Of a DNA stretch of 64,000 nucleotides, positions 49,470 through 58,290 are shown piece by piece (position 1 is the stretch's first letter; the number at the start of each line of letters is the position of its first letter). The position numbers were made by a program, and so were the translations under genes. The stretch comes from Pseudomonas sputi. Its GTDB lineage: Bacteria; Pseudomonadota; Gammaproteobacteria; Pseudomonadales; Pseudomonadaceae. Below the pieces are notes generated by a model. The model did no database searches. It was not told the DNA's origin and saw only the letters and a list, made by a program, of their open reading frames with translations. The stretch spans positions 186,001 through 250,000 of the forward strand of contig NZ_BQHI01000006.1 of the NCBI RefSeq assembly GCF_021603585.1, read 5' to 3'.

Positions 49470-51869
49470 ATGTCCGCAGTATTTCCCAGCCGTATGCGTC
49501 CATTGTTGCAGTTGAGCCTGATGCTGAGTCTGAGTACCAGCCCGTTGTTGATGTCCGAGAGCCGGGCCGACGACGCCCGTCGTAGTTATCAAGTGCCGGC
49601 CGGCAGCCTGAGTGCCGCGTTGACCCGTTTCGCGGGACTGGCCGGCGTCAATCTGTCAGTGGACCCGGCGCTGGTCAGCGGGCGCAGCAGTTCGGGGCTG
49701 GCCGGTGATTTCGGGGTGGAAGAAGGCTTCGCCCGGCTGCTGTCGGGCTCGGGCCTGCAACTGCAACCGGTGGGCGAGCAAGCCTACATTCTGGTACCGG
49801 CACCTCAAGGCGGCAGCCTGCAACTGGCGCCGACCTCAATTCTTGGGACCCAGGACGCAGGTGGAGGGGATGTATTCGCCGGCGGCCAGGTGGCACGACG
49901 GGGTTCGCAAGGTTTGCTGGGCTCGCGGGATTTCATGGAAACACCGTTCAGCATGACTACCTACACCAGCGAGGCGGTGAAGAATCAGCAGGCGCGTACC
50001 CTGGGCGATCTGATCGCCAGCGATCCCTCCGTCCGCGCAACCAACCCGGCCGGCGGCCGCTACGAGCAATTCACCATTCGCGGTTTCAGCCTCTTCAACA
50101 GCGATGTCGCCTACAACGGCCTCTACGGCGTGCTGCCGACGTACACGATCGACATGGAAATGGCCGATCGCGTCGACATCCTCAAGGGCCCGAGTCAACT
50201 CATCAACGGTATCTCTCCGCGCGGCAGCGTCGGTGGCGGCATCAACGTCGTGCCAAAACGCGCGGCCGACACGCCGATCACCTCATTGACCGCCAACTAC
50301 GCGTCGAACAACCAGGTCGGCGGCGCGGTGGATGTCGGCCGGCGGTTTGGCGAAGACAATCAGTTCGGCCTGCGCTTCAACGGCGTGAAACAATCCGGCG
50401 ATACCGAGTGGGATCATCAACGTGTCGATCGTGACATGGCGGTGCTGGGTCTGGACTTTCGCGGTGAGCGCCTGCGCCTCTCGACTGATGTCGGGCACAC
50501 TGAACGTGACACCGATGCGCCGCAGGAGCGTGTTCAGGTGGGCGCCAATGCGCGGATCCCGAGCGCCAGTGATGTGCGCCATAACTACGCGCAACCCTGG
50601 AGCAAGGCGCGTACCAAGGATACGTTCGGTACGGTCAACGCCGAATTCGATGTCAACGATTCGACGATGGTGTACGGCGGTGTCGGCGCACGTAAAAGCA
50701 ATCACGATTTTCTTCGGCACGCGGTTTCGGTGACCAACAATGCGGGAGACTTCAGCGTCCAGCCCCGGGATTTCACCCGTGACGAAAACGTCCGTACGGC
50801 AACGGCCGGTGTGCGCAACTGGTTTCACACCGGACCCGTGAGCCACGAGATCAATCTGGCCGCCAGCTATTTCTACATGGACTTCGAAAACGGTGGCGCG
50901 CGTTACGCAGCGGCTCCGAGCAATCTCTATCACCCGGTGGAAACGCCGACACCGGTGCGTCCAACACGACAGGACCCCGAGGTCTACACCGAGAACCGCT
51001 TCAGCGGCGTGGCGTTGGCCGACACCCTGGGTTTCTTCGATGACCGCCTGCTGCTGACGCTTGGTGCCCGCTGGCAACGCGTGAGGGTTGATGACTGGTC
51101 CGACAACGTCAAGGGCGACACGGCTTACGATGAAGAGAAGGTTTCTCCGTCGGGTGGCCTGCTGTTCAAAGCCACTGACAGGTTGTCGCTGTACGCCAAT
51201 TACATGGAAGGCTTGAGCCAAGGCAAGATCGCACCGTCGACCTCTGTGAACGAGGACGAAATCTTCCCGCCCTTCATCAGTCGCCAGGTCGAGGTGGGCG
51301 CCAAGTACGACGCCGGCTCGTTCGGCCTGACCGCGGCGGTGTTCCGGATCAAGCAGCCGGCTTACGAAACCAATGCCGTCACGCGGGTGTTCGGCCCCAA
51401 CGGCAAACGGCAGAACGACGGTGTGGAACTGTCTGTGTTCGGCGAACCGCTCAAAGGCTTTCGACTGCTGGGTGGCGTCATGTATATCGACAGTGAACTG
51501 ACCCATACCACCAACGGCACGTTCGACGGCAATCGTGCACCGGCGACGCCCAAGTACAACGTCAACCTGGGCGCCGAGTGGGACGTGCCGAACGTGCAGG
51601 GGCTGACATTGACCGGGCGGGGGATCTATTCCAGCTCGCAGTATCTGGATCAGTCCAACAACAAGGAAATTGACGCCTGGGAGCGCTTTGATGTGGGCGC
51701 ACGGTACGCGTTCAGGGTCGACGAAAAGACCATCACGCTGCGGGCCAACGTGGAGAATGTGGCGGACAAGCGTTACTGGAGCTCCGCCGGGGCTTCGGAT
51801 GACAGCGAGCCGGGTTTGACGCTGGCGACGCCGCGAACTTATCTGCTGTCGGCGACGGTGGATTTCTGA
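49470..51869 (+). CDS. TonB-dependent ferric-siderophore receptor with N-terminal signalling domain
   Basis: A 799-residue outer-membrane receptor. A signal peptide of about 34 residues is followed by an STN signalling domain (SYQVPAGSLSAALTRFAG), a plug domain containing TIRGFSLFNSDVAYNG and DILKGPSQLINGISP, and a beta barrel ending in phenylalanine (SATVDF). The STN domain and the upstream FecI/FecR genes show it signals its own induction. The siderophore cannot be named; hydroxamates such as ferrichrome are possible. Confidence 0.92.
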   Translation: MSAVFPSRMRPLLQLSLMLSLSTSPLLMSESRADDARRSYQVPAGSLSAALTRFAGLAGVNLSVDPALVSGRSSSGLAGDFGVEEGFARLLSGSGLQLQPVGEQAYILVPAPQGGSLQLAPTSILGTQDAGGGDVFAGGQVARRGSQGLLGSRDFMETPFSMTTYTSEAVKNQQARTLGDLIASDPSVRATNPAGGRYEQFTIRGFSLFNSDVAYNGLYGVLPTYTIDMEMADRVDILKGPSQLINGISPRGSVGGGINVVPKRAADTPITSLTANYASNNQVGGAVDVGRRFGEDNQFGLRFNGVKQSGDTEWDHQRVDRDMAVLGLDFRGERLRLSTDVGHTERDTDAPQERVQVGANARIPSASDVRHNYAQPWSKARTKDTFGTVNAEFDVNDSTMVYGGVGARKSNHDFLRHAVSVTNNAGDFSVQPRDFTRDENVRTATAGVRNWFHTGPVSHEINLAASYFYMDFENGGARYAAAPSNLYHPVETPTPVRPTRQDPEVYTENRFSGVALADTLGFFDDRLLLTLGARWQRVRVDDWSDNVKGDTAYDEEKVSPSGGLLFKATDRLSLYANYMEGLSQGKIAPSTSVNEDEIFPPFISRQVEVGAKYDAGSFGLTAAVFRIKQPAYETNAVTRVFGPNGKRQNDGVELSVFGEPLKGFRLLGGVMYIDSELTHTTNGTFDGNRAPATPKYNVNLGAEWDVPNVQGLTLTGRGIYSSSQYLDQSNNKEIDAWERFDVGARYAFRVDEKTITLRANVENVADKRYWSSAGASDDSEPGLTLATPRTYLLSATVDF

Positions 51870-51934
51870 GCGTTAAATTCAGCGAGCGCGCCGGGATTGG
51901 TCACGGGTAGCCGGCGTAGCCCGCGCTAGTTGAA

Positions 51935-51960
51935 GCGCCCGTCATCCTCGTGACGGGCGC
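51935..51960. terminator. Convergent hairpin between the receptor gene and tspO
   Basis: GCGCCCGTCA and its complement form a perfect 10-bp stem around TCCTCG, 4 bases before the tspO stop. There is little T tract, so termination is likely from position and strength rather than certain. Confidence 0.7.
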
Positions 51961-51963
51961 ACA

Positions 51964-52413
51964 CTAACCAATCCGGTTATTGCGCATGATCGAAAAATTA
52001 AGCGCCGCAGCGACACACAGCCAGGCCAGATAAGGAAACAGGATCAACCCGGTGATCACATCCAGGCGCAAGGCCAGGACCACCATCGCTGCGACGACCA
52101 GCCACAACAGTACGAGGATGATCATCGCGGCAACGATCCGCTGCGCACCGAAAAACACCGGCGTCCACAGCGTGTTCAGCGCAATCTGCGCCGCCCACAA
52201 TGCCAGCACCTGTTCGCTGCCGGGAATCAGGGTCAAGCGATAGCCAACCCAGGCCAGCAGCAGATAGATCGTCGTCCAGGCCACCGGAAACACCCAGTTG
52301 GGCGGCGTGAACGTCGGTTTGTTGAGTTGCGCGTACCATTGGCCGGGCTTGAAAACCATGCCGGTGGTTGCGGCCGCACCGCACGCGATCAGAAAAATCA
52401 GGAAAGTCACCAT
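51964..52413 (-). CDS. tspO: TspO/MBR family tryptophan-rich sensory protein
   Basis: A 149-residue protein with five hydrophobic helices. The conserved KPGQWYAQLNKPTFTPPNWVFP and WTTIYLLLAWVGYRL are diagnostic of TspO; the first is given here in overlapping parts KPGQWYAQLNKP and FTPPNWVFP. TspO proteins bind porphyrins and act in light, oxygen and stress responses. It starts 34 bases after the stop of the PAS kinase on the same strand and may be co-transcribed. Confidence 0.93.
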   Translation of the reverse strand: MVTFLIFLIACGAAATTGMVFKPGQWYAQLNKPTFTPPNWVFPVAWTTIYLLLAWVGYRLTLIPGSEQVLALWAAQIALNTLWTPVFFGAQRIVAAMIILVLLWLVVAAMVVLALRLDVITGLILFPYLAWLCVAAALNFSIMRNNRIG

Positions 52414-52447
52414 TTCATACTCCTTGGCCGCACGCCGCAGCGGTCGT

Positions 52448-55009
52448 TCATTCGGATCTTGAGCACATCAGTTCACTGACCCGCGCCACCAGCGTGTCGA
52501 CCGCGAAGGGCTTGGTCAGCACCTGCATGCCGGGACCCAGTTGGCCGGCGCCGATCACTGCGTTTTCCGCGTAACCGGTAATGAAGAGGGTCGTCAGGTT
52601 CGGGCGGATCTCCCGGCCGGCGTCGGCCAGTTGCCGACCGTTCATGCCACCCGGCAGACCGACGTCTGTGATCAGCAGGTCGATGTGCACGTTCGATTGC
52701 AACACCTTCAACCCGGCAACACTGTCGCCCGCCTCGAGCAAGTTGTAGCCGAGATCGCCAAGCACGTCGGCCACCAGCGCGCGCACCGTCGGTTCGTCGT
52801 CCACCACCAGAATGGTTTCGCTGGCCTTGGGCACCATCGCCGGTGCGATGTGCTTGTCATCGTGGCCCTGCACGGGATTGCCACTGTGACGAGGCAGATA
52901 AATGCACATTGTGGTGCCCCGATCGACCTGAGAATGCACGCGCACCTGGCCACCGGACTGTTTGGCGAACCCGTAGATCATCGACAAGCCCAGCCCGGTG
53001 CCCTGGCCCAGCGGCTTGGTGGTGAAGAACGGGTCGAAGGCCTTGGCGATGACATCGGCCGACATCCCGGTGCCGGTATCGGTCACGCACAGGCACACAT
53101 ACTCGCCCTCGGGCATGTCCAGCGCGCCGGCGATCTCGGTGTCGATGATGCGATTGGCCGTCTCGATGGTGATGCGTCCGCCATCGGGCATCGCATCGCG
53201 GGCGTTGATGCACAGGTTGAGCAGCGCGTTTTCCAGTTGACTGGCATCGACCAGTGTTGGCCAGAGCACCGGCGAGCCAATGGTTTCCAGGAGAATGCTC
53301 GGGCCCACCGATCGCTGGATCAGTTCGGTCATGCCCGTCATCAGTGTGTTGACGTCGGTTGGTCGTGGATCGAGGGTCTGGCGTCTGGAGAAGGCCAGCA
53401 GGCGGTGGGTGAGGGCGGCGGCGCGCTTGACCGCGCCCTGTGCGGTCACCATGTACTTGTCGACTTCGTTCAAACGGCCCTGGTTGATCCGCGCACCCAT
53501 CAATTCCAGCGCGCCGGAAATGCCGGCCAACAAGTTGTTGAAATCGTGAGCGAGGCCTCCCGTCAGTTGGCCGACCGCTTCCATCTTCTGCGATTGACGC
53601 AGTTTTTCCTCTGCCTGCATCAACTCGGCGGTGCGCGATGACACTCGTTGTTCAAGGGTGTCGTTGAGCGAACGCAACGCGGCAATAGCCCGGTCGCGCT
53701 CCGCCTCGACGGTGCGCCGCTCCTCGACGTCGATCAGCACGCCGGGAAAGCGCAGGGGAACTCCGTCATCTGCACACTCAACGCGCCCGTTAGCTTCGAT
53801 CCACTGGTATCTGCCGTCCTCGCGGCGCACGCGGTACTGATGGGAATAGGCGCCACCGCGGCCAATGGCTTCGTCGATGGCCGCGGTCAGGCTATCGCGG
53901 TCGTCGGGGTGCACGCTGGTGATGACTTGTTCGAGGCTTAAGCCTTCACGCCCCAGTGCCGGGTCGAGATTGAACACCTGGGCGAAGCCTTCGTCGATGG
54001 CAAAACGGTCGGTGAGCAGGTCCCAGTGCCAGGTGCCGATAATGGCGCCGGCCGCGAGCGCCAGTTGCACGCGCTCTACGTTTTCCCGGGCGATCGCCTC
54101 ACTGGCTCGCAAGCGGTCTTCTGCCGCGCGCCGCTCGGTGACGTCGTTGAACAGGATCGCGATCTGCCGGTCGGCCGGGTCACCGACCCGCACCGCACGC
54201 ACATCGAACCAGCGCTCAAACGTATTGGCGTAATTCTCGAAGTTCGCCGGCTCGCCGGTCTTGGCCACGTGGCCGTAGGTTTCGAACCAGAAGCGCTCCA
54301 GATTGGGCGCGAACTCGGTGACCCATTTACCGCGCAGGTTGACCCCGCACTGGCGCTCGAACGCCGGGTTGGCCTCGACGAAGTAGTAGTCGACAGGCTC
54401 GTCGCTGGCGTCGAATTTGACTTTGACGATAGCGAACGCTGACTCGATGGTTTCCAGGATGGTACTGAAGCGTTCCTCACTCTGGCGCAACGCCGTTTCG
54501 GCACTGCGCGAGCGGGTCAGGTCAAGCATCGCGCCAATCATGCGTTCGGCCTGGCCGGCGGGATTGCGGATCAGGTGGCCGCGATCGAGCACCTCGGCGT
54601 AGGAGCCGTCCTGACAGCAGAACCGATACTCCGCGCTCCATGTCGTGCCGTCGCCATCGATGGCGGCGCGGATCGATGCCTGCACCCGCGCCTGATCCTG
54701 CGGATGGAGCCGGGCGAACCGCCAGTCACCACTGGGATCAACGTTCTCCAGCGGGAAACCGTACGCCTGTTGCAACGCCTGGTTCCAGATGATCTGGTTG
54801 GTTTGCAGGTCCCAGTCCCACACCGCATCGCTGGTGGCCATGACGGCCAGTCGATAGCGTTCCTCACTGCGGGCGAGGGCGGTGCGACTGGCGTGCAGCG
54901 CAGCCGCCACACGTTGCTCCGTGTCGGCCTCATTGCCAGACAGCGCGGCGCGTAATCGCTTGACCTCGGACTCGAGCGCTTCACGACTAAGGTGTTTGAG
55001 GGTGTCCAT
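52448..55009 (-). CDS. Hybrid sensor histidine kinase with three PAS domains and a receiver
   Basis: An 853-residue soluble kinase without membrane segments. A coiled coil (1-45) leads to PAS domains at about 48-165, 175-292 and 310-432, two with PAC-type ends. The phosphoacceptor histidine is H488 in GLAHDFNNLLAG (HWE/HisKA with HDFNN pattern), followed by an ATPase domain with DTGTGMSADV and GLGLSMIYGF. The C-terminal receiver has the phospho-aspartate in LLITDVGLPGGMNG. It probably senses a cytoplasmic cue such as redox or light. No separate response regulator is adjacent. Confidence 0.9.
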   Translation of the reverse strand: MDTLKHLSREALESEVKRLRAALSGNEADTEQRVAAALHASRTALARSEERYRLAVMATSDAVWDWDLQTNQIIWNQALQQAYGFPLENVDPSGDWRFARLHPQDQARVQASIRAAIDGDGTTWSAEYRFCCQDGSYAEVLDRGHLIRNPAGQAERMIGAMLDLTRSRSAETALRQSEERFSTILETIESAFAIVKVKFDASDEPVDYYFVEANPAFERQCGVNLRGKWVTEFAPNLERFWFETYGHVAKTGEPANFENYANTFERWFDVRAVRVGDPADRQIAILFNDVTERRAAEDRLRASEAIARENVERVQLALAAGAIIGTWHWDLLTDRFAIDEGFAQVFNLDPALGREGLSLEQVITSVHPDDRDSLTAAIDEAIGRGGAYSHQYRVRREDGRYQWIEANGRVECADDGVPLRFPGVLIDVEERRTVEAERDRAIAALRSLNDTLEQRVSSRTAELMQAEEKLRQSQKMEAVGQLTGGLAHDFNNLLAGISGALELMGARINQGRLNEVDKYMVTAQGAVKRAAALTHRLLAFSRRQTLDPRPTDVNTLMTGMTELIQRSVGPSILLETIGSPVLWPTLVDASQLENALLNLCINARDAMPDGGRITIETANRIIDTEIAGALDMPEGEYVCLCVTDTGTGMSADVIAKAFDPFFTTKPLGQGTGLGLSMIYGFAKQSGGQVRVHSQVDRGTTMCIYLPRHSGNPVQGHDDKHIAPAMVPKASETILVVDDEPTVRALVADVLGDLGYNLLEAGDSVAGLKVLQSNVHIDLLITDVGLPGGMNGRQLADAGREIRPNLTTLFITGYAENAVIGAGQLGPGMQVLTKPFAVDTLVARVSELMCSRSE

Positions 55010-55166
55010 CTCACCTTCTTGGTCAGGTTTTTCATGGGGCGGGTATGCCCGTCAGGTGCCATCATCAGCGCGAAGCGGTGTGGCGCTGTGGTTGCTCATC
55101 CGTTGACAGGTTGCGTCGTCGTTAAGTTTCACTGATGAAACAAGGTCGCTTCGGGCGAACCCTTTT

Positions 55167-56705
55167 TTAAATCGATTCGCCGTTATCCAGGCGCGCCAAC
55201 AGTGCCTGGCCACGTTGCCAGAGTGCCTGTTGCTTTGCTTCCGGCATGCGGTCGAGGTTCCTGTACATCATGCTCATGCGTTGATTGCCGCGCAGCCGCT
55301 CACCGTGGCGCATCAAAAAATGCCAATACAGCGCGTTGAACGGACAGGCATTGTCCGCCGTGCTTTCGCTGACCTTGTACACGCAACCGTGGCAGTAATC
55401 CGACATGCGATTGATGTACTGGCCGCTGGCGCAATAGGGTTTGGAACCGAGATAACCGCCGTCGGCGTGCATCACCATGCCCAGCGTATTGGGCAGCTCG
55501 ACCCAGTCAAAGGCGTCCATGTAGATCGCCAGATACCACTCGCAGATCTGGCTCGGCGCGATGCCGGCGAGCAGGGCGAAGTTGCCGGTGACCATCAGCC
55601 GCTGAATGTGATGGGCGTAGGCGTGCTGCAAGCTTTGCCCGATGGCTTGGCGCATGCAGTTCATCTGGGTGTCACCCGTCCAGTAGAACTCAGGCAGTGG
55701 CCGGCTGTTGCCGAACGAATTGCCCAGCGCGTAATCCGGCATTCTCAGCCAGTACACGCCCCGCACATATTCCCGCCAGCCAATCAGTTGCCGAATGAAG
55801 CCTTCGGCGGCATTGAGCGCAACGCTGCCGGCCCAGTACGCCGACTCCACATCACTGCACAGCTGCCGCAGATCCAGCAGGCCGATGTTGAGCGCCGCAC
55901 TGATGCGCGCATGAAACAGGAACGGCTCGTCACTGGCCATGGCGTCCTGGTAATCGCCAAACCCCGCCAGACCATAATCAAGAAAGTACGCCCACAGCGC
56001 CTGTGCATCGGCATGGGTGACGGGATAGTTGAAGTCATCGAGCACGCCGTAGTGCTGGCTGAAGCGCGCCTTGACCAGTGCCAGCACATCGCGGGTGATG
56101 GTGTCGTTATTGAAGCGTGCCGGGTAGGGCGCTTTCACGCCTTTGGGCAACGCCTTGCGGTTCTCGGCATCGAAATTCCACGCGCCACCCACTGGTGAAC
56201 CGTCGCCATTGAGCAGCAAGCGGCTCTTGCGACGCATCTCACGGTAGAAAAACTCCATGCGCAGCTGTTTCTTGCCCTCGGCCCATGCGGCAAACTCTTC
56301 GCGACTGCACAGAAAACGCGCATCGGCGTGCCAGTGGATGGGCAAACCGCATTCCTTGATCGAATGCTCCAGCCGCCAGTCGCCACACTCGGTGATGTGC
56401 ACTTGCTCAGCCTGCAACAGCGCTTGCCAGCGATGCAGCTCACCCGGCACCGAGCCGCTGTTTTCCGGGTCATCCAGGGTGACGTATTCAACACGTATGC
56501 CTTGGTCTCGCAATGCCTGAGCGAAATGGCGCATGGCGCTGAAGATCAGAGCAATCTTTTGAGGGTGGTGGGGCACATGGCTGGCTTCTTCCATGACCTC
56601 GACCAGCAGCACCGTATCGCGCTCAATGTCGAGTGCCTGTAAAGAAGCCAGGTCGAAGGACAACTGGTCGCCCAGGACCAGGCACAAGCGGCGGGTCATG
56701 TTCAT
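55167..56705 (-). CDS. FeS-type bacterial photolyase/cryptochrome (PhrB-like, FeS-BCP)
   Basis: A 512-residue deoxyribodipyrimidine photolyase-related protein. The N-terminal antenna domain begins LCLVLGDQLSFDL. Four cysteines for a [4Fe-4S] cluster are seen: CMRQ, then the YCHGC pair and ACPFNALYWHF. Members such as Agrobacterium PhrB repair (6-4) photoproducts with blue light. It lies 25 bases after a DUF3833 lipoprotein gene on the same strand. Confidence 0.9.
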   Translation of the reverse strand: MNMTRRLCLVLGDQLSFDLASLQALDIERDTVLLVEVMEEASHVPHHPQKIALIFSAMRHFAQALRDQGIRVEYVTLDDPENSGSVPGELHRWQALLQAEQVHITECGDWRLEHSIKECGLPIHWHADARFLCSREEFAAWAEGKKQLRMEFFYREMRRKSRLLLNGDGSPVGGAWNFDAENRKALPKGVKAPYPARFNNDTITRDVLALVKARFSQHYGVLDDFNYPVTHADAQALWAYFLDYGLAGFGDYQDAMASDEPFLFHARISAALNIGLLDLRQLCSDVESAYWAGSVALNAAEGFIRQLIGWREYVRGVYWLRMPDYALGNSFGNSRPLPEFYWTGDTQMNCMRQAIGQSLQHAYAHHIQRLMVTGNFALLAGIAPSQICEWYLAIYMDAFDWVELPNTLGMVMHADGGYLGSKPYCASGQYINRMSDYCHGCVYKVSESTADNACPFNALYWHFLMRHGERLRGNQRMSMMYRNLDRMPEAKQQALWQRGQALLARLDNGESI

Positions 56706-56730
56706 TCAATCAAGCTCCGGTTCGCCCGGT

Positions 56731-57273
56731 TCACGGATTGGCTCCGGCGCCCTGGCGGCGGAAGAACAAGGTCACCTGGCCGACTTCGACCCCGAACTTG
56801 GACATGCGGGTGCGGTTGATCAACGTGTCCTCATCCATCAAGTACATCCAGTCGTCCATGCTCATTTCATAGGTCGAGTCGTCGACCGGCACGTTCAGCC
56901 GATAACGCCAGTGAAATGCATTGCCAGCCACCTGGCCTTGGGCAACGCCGACCACATCGCCGGCGCGGCCGCTCCAGCGTCCCTGGCCCTCGGGCGTCAG
57001 TGTCCATACGCGGTGTTGGCGGGTGCCATCGCTGTACAGAAAGCGCTCGTCGAGAATCAGGTTGTTGCCTTCGCGACGGCTGACAATGTTGACTTCGAAA
57101 CGCTTGGTCACTTCGCCGCCGCGCTTCTGAAACATTCCCCAGGCCTTGACGGGCTGGCTGAAAAACCGATGCAGATCGAGGGCTGGTTGTTGATCGGCAT
57201 AACGGCTGACATCCACGCTGGTGCAGCTTGCGATGCTGAGTATCAGTGTCAGTAACAGCACTAATCGAGTCAT
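56731..57273 (-). CDS. DUF3833 family lipoprotein
   Basis: A 180-residue lipoprotein. The ATG at 57273 (MTRLVLLLTLILSIAS) follows AGGGAG by 8 bases and starts a lipoprotein signal with Cys at 18 after IAS; a much longer open frame upstream has no support. The mature part begins VDVSRYADQQPALDL. DUF3833 genes commonly sit with photolyase, cyclopropane-fatty-acid synthase-like and FAD genes in light or singlet-oxygen operons. Here it precedes the photolyase in one transcript. Confidence 0.87.
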   Translation of the reverse strand: MTRLVLLLTLILSIASCTSVDVSRYADQQPALDLHRFFSQPVKAWGMFQKRGGEVTKRFEVNIVSRREGNNLILDERFLYSDGTRQHRVWTLTPEGQGRWSGRAGDVVGVAQGQVAGNAFHWRYRLNVPVDDSTYEMSMDDWMYLMDEDTLINRTRMSKFGVEVGQVTLFFRRQGAGANP

Positions 57274-57610
57274 TGCTTTACTCCCTGAGGCAGAGGGGGT
57301 CGAGGGACAGCGCTGGAAACGCTTTCTTGTACGCCATGAGGCGGGTGTACAGGGTTGTGGCCGTCTAATTTCGCTTTGTCGCGGCAGACTTGCGCGGGAT
57401 GGCGGATCAGTAACCAAAATTATTGTACGAAGATAGTAGCTCTGTATAGGTTTTATGCACGATAGGCGGAAAAAAGCCACCTGACAATCAAGCGGCAATT
57501 TTTTCGTGTAAATGCGCAGAACTGACATCACAAGCTGAAGGCTTGCTTGGGTAGCGGGGAGAGGGCGCGAATAGTGTTCACTGCGGTTTCCGGTGCTGTC
57601 GCCAGCAGGC
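57274..57610. promoter_or_regulatory. Promoter region of the DUF3833-photolyase unit
   Basis: No gene is supported. On the minus strand TACAAT (57422-57427) is a good -10-like element, and TATACA and GTACAA elements recur at about 57447 and 57424. MerR-type light regulators (LitR/CarH) use similar TGTA-containing sites, but that is only a suggestion. Confidence 0.4.
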
Positions 57611-57637
57611 AAAAAAAGGCCCGAATTCCTCCGGGCC
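57611..57637 (-). terminator. Intrinsic terminator after the small membrane protein gene
   Basis: On the minus strand GGCCCG pairs with CGGGCC around an 8-base loop, followed by seven T residues. It lies 11 bases after the stop of the 53-codon gene and supports that gene being real. Confidence 0.88.
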
Positions 57638-57648
57638 AGTCATGCACA

Positions 57649-57810
57649 TCAGTGCGAATCCACCTCGCTCGCAGCCTCGGCAGCGGATCTTTCCCTGCGC
57701 CTCTGGAGCCAACTATAGAACGCATGCACGGGATGAAGAACGGCAGTCAGTACGCCAAGCAGCAGGATGGTGAAGAGGATGATCAGCGGGATGCTTTCGT
57801 GCGAGAACAT
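57649..57810 (-). CDS. Small single-pass membrane protein, 53 residues
   Basis: ATG 57808-57810, TGA at 57649. The protein begins MFSHESIPLIILFTILLLG, continues VLTAVLHPVHAFYSWLQRRRE and ends with a polar acidic tail SAAEAASEVDSH. One hydrophobic helix (about residues 7-25) and a following Arg-rich turn fit an inner-membrane protein with the C-terminus inside. AGGAG lies 9 bases upstream of the ATG and a clean terminator follows the stop. No function is known to me. Confidence 0.78.
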   Translation of the reverse strand: MFSHESIPLIILFTILLLGVLTAVLHPVHAFYSWLQRRRERSAAEAASEVDSH

Positions 57811-57864
57811 GGTGGGTTACTCCTGTAGTCACTATGTCGTAACCAGCAGACTAGACGCTCCCAA

Positions 57865-58080
57865 TCATGTTTTCGATGAACGAATGTTCATCCTTGAACG
57901 CTTCGGGTGTGTTACGGCGAATCTTCCGGACGCATGGTCAGGATGATTTCCCTGCATTACCGGACGACTCCATTCGCCGGTGGCATACGCCAGTTGCCCG
58001 GCGGCGGGGCCGACACCGCCGGCTGCGGTGTGAATCAGCACGGAGTCGCCGGATTTCTGGAGCTCATCGAGAAAGGCCGA
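57865..58080 (-). pseudogene. Fragment of a quinone oxidoreductase / MDR-family dehydrogenase
   Basis: The minus strand from 58077 to about 57973 encodes FLDELQKSGDSVLIHTAAGG and VGPAAGQLAYATGEW, which is the NADP-binding core of zinc-independent MDR quinone reductases (AAGGVG motif). Upstream catalytic domain and downstream Rossmann strands are missing, and the frame then runs into unrelated residues. It is a decayed remnant. The 58207-58290 stretch beyond is AT-rich and probably holds the promoter of the next gene. Confidence 0.7.
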
Positions 58081-58290
58081 AGGCCGCATCGGCGAGGCAG
58101 AAGCCAGCAAAAGGGATTGAATGCCGCGCATCCTTGGCTGCGCGGCAATATTGTTTCGATACTCACGAAACGATCGAGAGCAGGAATCCATATAGCCCAA
58201 GCGTAGCCTTTTATTCCCTAAATGAAGTTCATATTAATTTTATAGTGCGTTTTAATCTAACCAGGCTTTTCCTGATTGGAGCATTCGCAC

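Noticed and set aside
57528-57725. A 65-codon minus-strand frame
   Set aside because: It overlaps the 53-codon gene and its terminator in another frame, and reads through the terminator stem.
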